A DNA stretch of 64,000 bases from Parietichytrium sp. I65-24A. Lineage: Eukaryota; Sar; Bigyra; Thraustochytrida; Thraustochytriidae. The notes beneath the pieces are model-generated. The model saw nothing but the letters and a program-made list of their open reading frames with translations, was not told where the DNA came from and ran no database searches. Positions within the stretch are counted from its first letter, which is position 1; each line of letters starts with the position of its first letter. Shown here in pieces: positions 56,268 to 64,000 of the stretch. A program made the position numbers and the translations under genes. Location of the stretch: positions 682,001-746,000 of the forward strand of contig BLSF01000005.1 in assembly GCA_012862575.1 (NCBI GenBank), in the 5' to 3' direction.

Positions 56268-57998
56268 TTAAGACAAATCCATGTTTGCAGCTTCTTTAAC
56301 CCTTGCAGCGAGCTCTGGGTTTTCCTGTGCGTCTAACTCTGCCGCGAAATCTTTGACCTGGTTGACCACTGCTCCCAGAGACACTTTGTTTTCCTTCAGC
56401 CTTTTTCTGATTCTCAATATTGAGTTCGGAGGTGCTTCCTGAAGAAGGATCAACACGATGGTGTCTAGGTATCGCAAATCCTCAAGGCCCGCTTCTATTC
56501 GGGCCAAATAGTATTCGTCATCTTCTAAAGCTCCTTGCTCTACCACTTCAACCTTGTTTTCTAGTTCCATGTGCAGCTCAACGAGGCGATCGCATTTCTC
56601 AATATCGTCTGCCGCAAATTTCCAAATTAAGCGTCGATAGTGAACACTCGATTTAGAAAGCTGAGACAACATCTGAAAGATTAGCTGAATCGCCGAGCTG
56701 CTTACAGTCTGTTCTGTCTCCCCGCGCCCCTTTTTGTACTTCTTCATCAAAATCACTCGCGCCTCTTCAGACGTAGGAGCAGACTGACCAGTAGCGCACT
56801 TTATACCCAGCGCTTTCTTCATGAAAAGCGAGAACGTTGCTGAAAGGCCGCCAGCACCGATGAAATCGATAGAGCACTCCTCTGATCCTTCAATTGCCCG
56901 GACGCAAGTCTTCAGGGCGAGCGGGTAAGCGTATTTCCTTGAGCGAATAATTTTAATCATCAAGTGAAACCCTTCCAGCTCGACGAAACGCTTCTTACCA
57001 ATCGGCTGGTCCAACACGCTTGACAAGGCACTAAATAAATTTGCGATGCACTCCTCCTCCTCCAAGCTTGTCGGGACCGTCTTGCTCGCGGAGGCTATGG
57101 CAATCAGCAAGCCCTCTAATTTGCTATTCTCCTCTTCGCCATCTCCAGCGAAGAACGCTCGACGGTTTGCGGCCCGAGAGAGCAAAATAGACAGCATTTC
57201 TGAGCAGTAGAGCTTATTTGGTGTATGCGATTTCCAACGAACGCGCTTCAGTAAAAAGTCCAACAAACTTGTCTCGTTTACAACTTTTTCGCCGAGGCTC
57301 TCGTCTGCAGTTACAAGGTTTTCGATGGCGTCCATCGTATGGTACACCGCAAGTGCGCCGTTTTCTTCCTCCTCATTGAACCTCCCCAGGTTGTCAACCA
57401 GCAGCTTCAGTACACCAAGCGATACCATCGCCTTCACTAACTCGAGAGTCGTCTCCGACCGTTCTGCAATGGTCTCGCTGTCCACCAGCTCGGCAATGAC
57501 CTCCACTGCATCCTTCGAGATGTCAGTATTGCGATGAGCAATGATGTCCAGCAGCGTCGTGGCCAGCAGAGCCTTCGTGGCCACGTGGTAAAGACCCGGC
57601 GCGCTCGCCAGCGACTTGACACCCAACAGCGATTCATGCAGCGCGAGCTCCGAGTCAAGAAACTTTTCCGGCTCCTTCTCGTGCTTGGTCCTCTCCTCGA
57701 GATTTCTGCTCAGTTTCTTCGCCAGCGACTTGCACATGGCCTCCACACTCGCCTCATTCAGCGCAGCGCCATCCAGCTCCTGCTTCTCCGGCAGCAAGAC
57801 CACGCCCCGTTTCCCTGCCGACGTTTCTCCCGACTTTGGCTCTGCGCTCGCACTCTCGCTCTCGCTGCGCGGCCGCTTGTTCCCGCTCAGCCCCGCCCCT
57901 CCGTCTTCGTAGTACCCAACTCCTCTGCTCCCGCGCTTGAACACGAAACCTGGTCTGGCTCCGCGGAAGGTGGCGGAGGCCTCGAAGCCCTCCTCCAT
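56268..57998 (-). CDS. CTNNBL1: Beta-catenin-like protein 1 (CTNNBL1), spliceosome associated
   Basis: Armadillo-type protein of the PRP19/CDC5L spliceosome complex. 576 residues, against 563 in humans. The N-terminus is disordered with NLS-like NKRPRSES. The CTNNBL1 alpha-solenoid runs from about 90 to the end: SELALHESLLGVKSLASAPGLY, DIIAHRNTDISKDAVEVIAEL, AVYHTMDAIENL, YCSEMLSILL, RFVELEGFHLMIKIIRSRKY, DDEYYLARIEAGLEDLRYLDTIV. Start at ATG 57998; codons above it can only use TTG. Divergent from the TM9SF gene. Identity is secure from the whole-length match. Confidence 0.95.
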   Translation of the reverse strand: MEEGFEASATFRGARPGFVFKRGSRGVGYYEDGGAGLSGNKRPRSESESASAEPKSGETSAGKRGVVLLPEKQELDGAALNEASVEAMCKSLAKKLSRNLEERTKHEKEPEKFLDSELALHESLLGVKSLASAPGLYHVATKALLATTLLDIIAHRNTDISKDAVEVIAELVDSETIAERSETTLELVKAMVSLGVLKLLVDNLGRFNEEEENGALAVYHTMDAIENLVTADESLGEKVVNETSLLDFLLKRVRWKSHTPNKLYCSEMLSILLSRAANRRAFFAGDGEEENSKLEGLLIAIASASKTVPTSLEEEECIANLFSALSSVLDQPIGKKRFVELEGFHLMIKIIRSRKYAYPLALKTCVRAIEGSEECSIDFIGAGGLSATFSLFMKKALGIKCATGQSAPTSEEARVILMKKYKKGRGETEQTVSSSAIQLIFQMLSQLSKSSVHYRRLIWKFAADDIEKCDRLVELHMELENKVEVVEQGALEDDEYYLARIEAGLEDLRYLDTIVLILLQEAPPNSILRIRKRLKENKVSLGAVVNQVKDFAAELDAQENPELAARVKEAANMDLS

Positions 57999-58108
57999 CT
58001 CTCTGCGACGCAAGCACTGCAGCAACAGCAACAGCAACAGCTACAGCTACAACTTTGACCTTAACTTTAACTTCAACTAGTGCAACTGCAAGTGTGTCGC
58101 GAACAAGG

Positions 58109-58164
58109 TGTACTCACAGTCAGTACACTCAGTACTCAGTACTCAGTACTCACAGTCAGTACTC
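58109..58164. repeat. AGTACTC / CACAGTCAGTACTC array
   Basis: Four overlapping CAGTACTC-type units flanked on both sides by CACAGTCAGTAC. Related words recur at 58551-58568 and, inverted, at 63902-63935. Confidence 0.8.
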
Positions 58165-59149
58165 GCAACTCAAACTCCACCGCGAGGACAGAAAAGTGGC
58201 TGTGCAGTGGCACTTTCGATCGACGTCAGTGACTTTTAGAATTAAGGTTCCCTGCCGAGCTTCTATTTTGTTCTCCGAAGAAATTCAGCCTCGCATGACC
58301 TGGCTATGTGGGCTATGGACCCTACGTCTTGTACAGCGCTACGGTTTATCTAGCTGTCTTGTGGCAGGATCGCCCAGCCCAAGAGAAAGGGCGGAGTTAG
58401 AATGTACAGTCACAGTCGATCTCTTCCACTGCTCCACGGCAACTCTGCACCATTCTGCACCCCACTAAGCAGGAATTTACAGCTGCTCACTGTCGTGTTC
58501 GCATGTGTTCGCCTCCGCTGGCAACTCAGTGGCAATTCAGTGGCAAGAATGTACTCACTGTCAGTACTGATAGAGAGGCATGTGCAAGCCCGTAGGCAAA
58601 TTGTGGAGGGCAGTACATGGCAGTACAGACATCCATGTCGTGTGCATACATACCATGGTGTACCCATCAAGGGGCGTGAGTAGCCCACAGGGAGCCAGCC
58701 ATTTATTTAAAAAATTGCAACCTTTTGGCTCCTTGAATTCCTTGAATGCCACATCCTTGGGCGCATGCAACTGTTTGTCTCAGAACATGTATGAGAAAAG
58801 GATTTACTCGCAAGCAGAGTGTGAAATTCGATGTGCGTCTAGCTAGCTAGAGATAGATATTGGTAGCAGGGTTAGTCCGGAATCCTGATGACGTCATTAT
58901 CACCCACTGTGGCAGTGATTTAATCTTCTCACTATCCTTCGCCTCCGCTGGCGTCATCGCAGCAATCCCCTGGGCCGGTAGATGTCGATAGCGCTCAAGC
59001 GTACTGAGTGGCTAGTGGATAATGTCATTGGAAGAGAGGGCGCCAAGACATGCCATGACGAAGACATAGAGAGAGACACAAGCTGAGCTAGCTGAGCAAG
59101 CTGAGCAAGAAGGCAAGCAAGAAGAAACCGTGACAGAGCAGTGGCGAAG

Positions 59150-59226
59150 TGGCGAAGTGGCGAATTGGAGAAGGGGAGAAGAAGGCGGAGGAAGGAGGAA
59201 GGAGGAAGGAGCAAGGAGGAAGAAGG
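59150..59226 (+). repeat. GGAGGAA purine tract in TM9SF leader
   Basis: Imperfect 7-bp GGAGGAA and GGCGAAGT direct repeats 80-150 bases before the TM9SF ATG. Confidence 0.8.
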
Positions 59227-59306
59227 TGCTATTAGTTGTATATTCTGCATAGAGTCTCGGTCGACTGGGAGAGGCGACCAGGACTCTTCGGCGTTGGAGG
59301 GAGACG

Positions 59307-61109
59307 ATGTTTCGGGCGGCGCGGGTGCTAGCGCGCTTGTGCGCTCTGGCGGTGGTAGCCAGCGTCGCGCTCGCTGGAGGCGGTGAATATGCCGACCGCG
59401 ACCAGATTCCGGTGGTGGCCGTGAAGATTGGGCCGTACTTCAACCCGTCAGAGACATACCCGTATTACAAGCTTGGGTTTTGCGTGCCTGACACGATGGA
59501 GCACAAAAGCCACAATCTGGGAGAGATTCTCTCAGGCGACCGCAAGGTAGTGACGAAACTCGAACTGCTCTTCAAGGTTCCCTTTAACCATCGGCGGCTG
59601 TGCAAGAAGGTGCTGAGCGTCGACGAAGTGAAAGCTTTTCAGGAGGCTGTGGACGCAGACTACTACTACGAGATGGAGATTGATGGTCTGCCAGTGTGGG
59701 GATACGTGGGCGGCGTTCAGACCCCATCCGCAGATGCAATCTTGAAAAGCCAAAGCTCCCTCGAGGCCCTGGAAAAGTTCGACATTTCTGCACGAAGATT
59801 CTTGTACACTCACCAAATCTTCTCCATCGCTTACAAAGGAAGTCAAATCATCGCTGTGACCGTAACCTCATCTGCTGAACACCGTGTGGATATCACTGAC
59901 GTGCATGAAGTCATTGTGGACTTTACCTACGAGGTGTCTTGGTCAGAAACAGACGATTCTGTGCGCGTGGAGAATTTACAGAAGGCAGAAATCCTACACG
60001 CCACTTCTGAAATTCACTGGCTATCCATCATCAACAGCTTTGTCCTCGTGGTGCTCCTCACCATCTTCCTCGGAGTCATCCTCTTGCGGATTCTGAAAAA
60101 CGATATCTTTAGGTATGTGCCGAGCGAGGAAACCGAGGTTGTAGAAGATGATGGCTGGAAGCTCATCCACGGGGATGTCTTCCGGTACCCGCCGTACAAG
60201 ATGATTTTGAGCGCAATCATTGGAGCCGGAACGCACTTGCTTTTCACTTCGGTGCTTCTCTTGTTGTTGGCCATGTTCTCCATCATTTCACCCGCCAAGA
60301 AGGGGGCAGTTAGCACTGTCCTTATCATCCTGTACGCTCTGACCGCGAGTGTCTCCGGTTATGTTTCCAGCTCCCTCTATCACAAGCTGAACGGCAAGGA
60401 CTGGGTATGGTGCACAATTCTCACAGCGAACCTGTTCCCTGTGCCCTTGTTCTTGGTATTTATTACCCTCAATTCGATTGCAGTATGGCATGGCTCTTCG
60501 GCTGCTCTGCCTTTTGGAACGATCGTGGCCATGTTTGCTATCTACTTGCTGGTTACTCTTCCGTTGACAATTGCTGGTGCCATTTTAGGAAAGAGGCGCG
60601 CGGAGCCGTTTAATGCACCCTGCCGAACCAATAAAGTCAGGCGGGAGATCCCGGCGGTGCCGTCCTTTCGCTCTCCTATTTTGCAGACTCTCGTGGCGGG
60701 GTTTTTGCCCTTCTCCAGCATCTACATTGAGCTGCATTTCGTTTTCAGTTCAATTTGGGGTCATCGTGTGTACACTTTGTTTGGGATCCTATCTTTGGCA
60801 TTTCTGCTGTTGCTCACTGTCACGTGCGCCATCACAGTTACGCTCATCTACTTTCAGCTCTCCATCGAGGACTACCGTTGGTGGTGGCGTTCGATCTTCT
60901 ATGGTGGCTCGTCAAGCTTATTCGTCTATGCTTATGGCGTTTTCTACTTTTATCAGCGGAGCGCGATGAGCGGCACTTTGCAAACGTCTTTCTTCTTTGG
61001 TCAAATGCTCATGATAGCCTGGGCATTTTTTCTCATCCTCGGAACGGTCGGGTTCTTTGCCTCGTTGATGTTCGTGAAGAAGATGTACAGTTATCTGAAG
61101 CTGGATTAG
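59307..61109 (+). CDS. Transmembrane 9 superfamily protein (nonaspanin, EMP70)
   Basis: Endosome/Golgi membrane protein of the TM9SF family, involved in sorting of other membrane proteins and in adhesion and phagocytosis in animals and Dictyostelium. 600 residues. Signal peptide about 1-23. The luminal domain to about 225 carries family words PVVAVKIGPYFNPSETYPYYKL (shortened here), LGEILSGDR and the CKK segment. Nine membrane helices lie between about 235 and 590, including FYSYGGSS-like FYGGSSSLFVYAYGVFYF near 530. The extreme C-terminus YLKLD contains the KxD/E Golgi-retention signal of the family. Its closest match in length and sequence is TM9SF1. ATG 59307 gives the signal peptide. Divergent from CTNNBL1. 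Confidence 0.95.
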   Translation: MFRAARVLARLCALAVVASVALAGGGEYADRDQIPVVAVKIGPYFNPSETYPYYKLGFCVPDTMEHKSHNLGEILSGDRKVVTKLELLFKVPFNHRRLCKKVLSVDEVKAFQEAVDADYYYEMEIDGLPVWGYVGGVQTPSADAILKSQSSLEALEKFDISARRFLYTHQIFSIAYKGSQIIAVTVTSSAEHRVDITDVHEVIVDFTYEVSWSETDDSVRVENLQKAEILHATSEIHWLSIINSFVLVVLLTIFLGVILLRILKNDIFRYVPSEETEVVEDDGWKLIHGDVFRYPPYKMILSAIIGAGTHLLFTSVLLLLLAMFSIISPAKKGAVSTVLIILYALTASVSGYVSSSLYHKLNGKDWVWCTILTANLFPVPLFLVFITLNSIAVWHGSSAALPFGTIVAMFAIYLLVTLPLTIAGAILGKRRAEPFNAPCRTNKVRREIPAVPSFRSPILQTLVAGFLPFSSIYIELHFVFSSIWGHRVYTLFGILSLAFLLLLTVTCAITVTLIYFQLSIEDYRWWWRSIFYGGSSSLFVYAYGVFYFYQRSAMSGTLQTSFFFGQMLMIAWAFFLILGTVGFFASLMFVKKMYSYLKLD

Positions 61110-62163
61110 TAATGCTCTTTATCTCCTTTTTTTTTTTTCCCAATCGTGTGCCAGCAGAGCCCGAGTGTCTCGCCTTCTGACACGTTTGCCAGTTTTACTT
61201 TTACTTTTAATCCGCATGGATCCAGTCGTCTCAAAGTAAGAAGTAAACAGGTTTTGACTCGCGAATTTTCTTTGCGCAACAAAAATACGAAAGTCAGATT
61301 GTCACCGATGCCAGACCCCTTTGCGCCACTAAAGAGATCACAAATCACCATTTTTCACCTCGTAAAACAAATTTGACGTCCGCCTTCGCAGACGGCGGTT
61401 GTCTGCCTGGATCGCGGAGATCTTGTAAAAACTGCAAACCTTCTCACTTTTGCAGACCCTAGTCATCTCTAATCGCAATATGCAAAGCGGTCGTGTGGAA
61501 CATCCCAGGTTGCAAAGAAGATTAACTCCGGACAACGTTGGCATGACTTTCGCTTGCCGCAAGACCAGGTATCAATCAATCGGCTTGGCCCTAGTAGTCG
61601 CGTGCTGTGTTGGTTTGAAAACTGTTCTCTGACAGGCCGAGCCTCTGTCCACAGCGTAGTGCGCAAGCTCTTCTTTTGCCGTGTCTCACTGAGGCTGCAA
61701 GTACGAAACGCACACACCAAGATTGGCGGTGTGTTCGTGAAGTGCACACACTTGGATGTTGTTTCCTCTTTGGAATTTGGATTCACTGTCCAATGCAACA
61801 CTTCTCAAGTCTGGCCACAAATGCATGATTTTTTTCCAAGTTCCAATCAATCAATTGCGTTTGGCAGTGTGCACCTGGTGCCAACCCACCTTGATCTTTC
61901 AGAATTCATTTTCAGATGATGGGATGGCTCCTTCACAGTCAGTTTGTAAAAGGGAGAGTGTCCAAATCCTTGCATCTATTCGCTACGCAACTGTTCAGCG
62001 TTCCTGCGCCACGATGAGGTCCCGACTTGTGCACTTGAGAGGAGTTTAGTTTTGCCAGCTTCACTTGGCCGGCAAATTAATGGAACCCTCTGTTCAGAGC
62101 ACGAATACAAATCCGTCATTTGGCGGCGCACGCCACTTTGTGTCTTGTATGAGGATTTGGAAA

Positions 62164-62203
62164 TCTGAAATCTGAATTCTGAACTCTGAATTCTGAATTC
62201 TAC
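62164..62203. repeat. TCTGAATTC/TCTGAAC tandem
   Basis: About five degenerate 7-9-bp units, intergenic. Confidence 0.8.
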
Positions 62204-63901
62204 AGATCGAGAGTGCGTGCGAGCGGGCAAATTTGTGCACTGTACTGGCGTGACTGTGAGGTGAGCCTGTTTCCTTCCTGCGGCACTTGTGCACACTGAT
62301 CGTTTGCTGTGAATCGAACCCCAAGTTCGCATCGCTTTGCTCAAGTGGCGTGATGACTCTAGCACAGTGGAACACTGGCCCGTGCCGCCCGTGTTTGACG
62401 AGCGGTCGGAGCAAAAAGGAACACAGCGATTCGTCCCAACGATTGCTAGACTATTATGTTAGATGATGTTGGGCTGCGAGAAGTGCCGAGAAAGGCCTAT
62501 GCTTTCCTAGAAATGGAGGAAGCGCAACCATTTCGTGTCAGCGCAACAACTCTCCAGGGTGTGCGCTTGCAGCATCTTGATTGACGATTGGGTCTCACCG
62601 CCCTACGGTACAAGCTAGCATGGCTAGGTAGAGGTTAGTATAAGTCGTGCTATCCCAGGTCAACACCTGGTACGAGTACTAGTACTGAGTACTGGTGCCT
62701 ACAGAAGCGCACAAAAAGAAATGTTATCTGGTTGGTTTGTCTGGTGTGTCTGCTGTCCGAAACAGCCATGCGTTTCACAGTTAAGCAGCTCAGAACTCCG
62801 CCTTGACTTTTTTTACATCGAAATTCAATTATTTCGTCATTCCATGGCTCGCCTCATAACTTACCAACTTTTTTCTTCGTCGTCGTTGGGTTTTCTGTGC
62901 GAAAGCGAGAAAGAGAACGTTCAGTTGCCAATCGCTCAGAGTTTGTAACTTGCGTGCCAACGGACGATGGATGTGATGAATGCGGTGAAGTACTCCTAGT
63001 GTTAGAATGCGTATCGAACCTTGGCAAATCTTCTTGCCTTCACAACCTTCGCAGTCAATTCTTGTTTTTTTAAAAGATGAAAACCTTTCTGAAACTGCTC
63101 CTTTCTCCGAGGATCTTCAAGGCGAGGTCTGCCTCACAGATCTCACGGACCTCACAGTTTCACTGCTTGTGGCGGTCCGAATTGTCTGGGATGGGATGTT
63201 TTGAAGTGATCCTGGGGCAGCTTGAACTCGAGTAGCGGGTGTCCGACCGACCTGAAGACCTGAAGCGTCTGCCACTCACTGACTATGAGCTACTCAGTAC
63301 CGAGTAAGTCTACGCAAGATTGGTGACTTGACAAAAGGATCGGGAAGATCGGGAGACCGTACATTTCGAAAGCCGTCAGAGCTAGCCTCGCGGTTTATGA
63401 AAGCTTGACAAAAATGCCCGCGGACAGAGTTTAACTTTCTTTATATTTATCTTTTACAAATTTGAGAATTGAGCAGATTTGACACGCTCCTTCCACATAT
63501 CTTAGGCAACGGTGATAGTTAGTTCTGGAGGTCGAGATGCCATGCCTGTCGCTCACATCTCTAACAGCCTCGAAGGCGCCCCTTTTCTTTCTGAGTTCTC
63601 AACTCTGAACTTTCAATTTGCCATCTCGGCGCCTCGGCGCCTCGGCGTGGGTGCCGTGAACCCAAACGTTCGCTCTCTTGAATCTCTCACAACTCGAAAG
63701 CGAAAGGACATTAGTAAACTTTCGCTTGGAAACAAAAGAGCAACCTATCTGCCTAAACTGAGCATCGACAACAGAACGAGTCCAATAAGTCCAATGGCCG
63801 CTGCAGAACATCAGTTCAGAACAAACCAAAATTCAACTATTTTTTCAGAACTCAGAACTTACAGAATATCAGCGGAGAAAGGGGAAGGAAGATGTTGTTT
63901 T

Positions 63902-63935
63902 GACAGTGAGTACTGACAGTGAGTACTGAGTACTA
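63902..63935. repeat. Inverted AGTACT/GACAGTGAGTAC array
   Basis: Shares an exact 18-mer, in inverse orientation, with 58551-58568. Confidence 0.75.
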
Positions 63936-64000
63936 GTACACAAGTGGTTTGATCAAGATAAATGGCAAGAGAAAAGAGAGATGGCCTCTGACCATTCTCG

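Larger units (their letters stand above)
57999..59306. other. Divergent promoter region between CTNNBL1 and TM9SF
   Basis: No gene. It contains an AGTACT/CAGT array (58109-58164), a second such word at 58551-58568 and CTAG words at 58840-58855. A GGAGGAA purine tract lies at 59150-59226 before the TM9SF start. Confidence 0.6.
61110..64000. other. Gene-free right end of the window
   Basis: Nearly 2.9 kb without a supported gene. Frames such as 63512-63916 (134 codons) lack recognisable domains. It holds a TCTGAATTC-type tandem (62164-62203), CTAG/AGTACT words around 62670-62700 and an AGTACT array at 63902-63935. A B-box-like word on minus near 62310 has no T stem and is not called. Confidence 0.5.

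Noticed and set aside
62305-62325. B-box-like GGTTCGATTC on minus, possible tRNA
   Set aside because: Its flanks do not form a T stem and no acceptor or anticodon stem can be built around it.
63512-63916. Plus-strand frame of 134 codons near the right end
   Set aside because: Ser/Arg/Asn-rich without domains, and it contains low-complexity direct repeats; no support beyond being open.

Overview
The window comes from a unicellular eukaryote that builds a motile flagellum. At least 17 protein genes are eukaryotic housekeeping, DNA-repair, chromatin, trafficking or flagellar genes, and nearly all are single uninterrupted reading frames. A stramenopile such as a labyrinthulomycete (thraustochytrid) would fit the intron-poor genes, sterol enzyme and axonemal genes. 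That is inference from gene content; there is no rRNA or phylogenetic marker here to prove it. One ambiguous base (53769) shows this is an assembled scaffold.

Layout. 1-9.6 kb: a RAD18-like RING/SAP ubiquitin ligase behind a 3-copy 89-bp promoter repeat, a sterol C5-desaturase and the NMD helicase UPF1. 9.25-9.36 kb: an aspartate tRNA gene whose two halves are in the wrong order, so that the 3' half precedes the 5' half, i.e. a circularly permuted tRNA gene. 9.6-18.0 kb: three tandem paralogues of an unrecognised type I membrane protein of about 725 residues. 19.7-30.1 kb: an LSD1/polyamine-oxidase-like flavoprotein, a TRPC4AP-like protein and ribosomal protein uS2 (RPSA). 31.3-36.1 kb: CWF19L1, an orphan four-helix membrane protein and a small basic hypothetical protein. 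36.4-44.1 kb: three consecutive flagellar-type genes (DNAAF4, CFAP70-like, kinesin-9-like). 46.3-51.1 kb: an opine-dehydrogenase-family enzyme and an RCC1-TBC fusion protein. 52-61 kb: nuclear uracil-DNA glycosylase, NUP50, CTNNBL1 and a TM9SF nonaspanin. 61.1-64 kb has no recognisable gene.

Together the genes cover post-replication and base-excision repair at PCNA (RAD18, UNG), RNA surveillance and splicing-associated factors (UPF1, CWF19L1, CTNNBL1), nuclear transport (NUP50), sterol synthesis and endomembrane traffic (SC5D, TM9SF, RCC1-TBC) and flagellar assembly and motility. The intergenic DNA is rich in short palindromic words (CTAG clusters, AGTACT arrays, a repeated 12-bp CTCGAG-centred palindrome) and in GA-rich tracts lying on the coding strand before several start codons.

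The strongest candidate for something undescribed is the permuted tRNA-Asp gene. The swapped halves rebuild a complete cloverleaf, and the flanks form a 10-bp leader-trailer helix. A TATA-like box lies upstream and a T5 terminator immediately downstream. The tandem surface-protein family is second.
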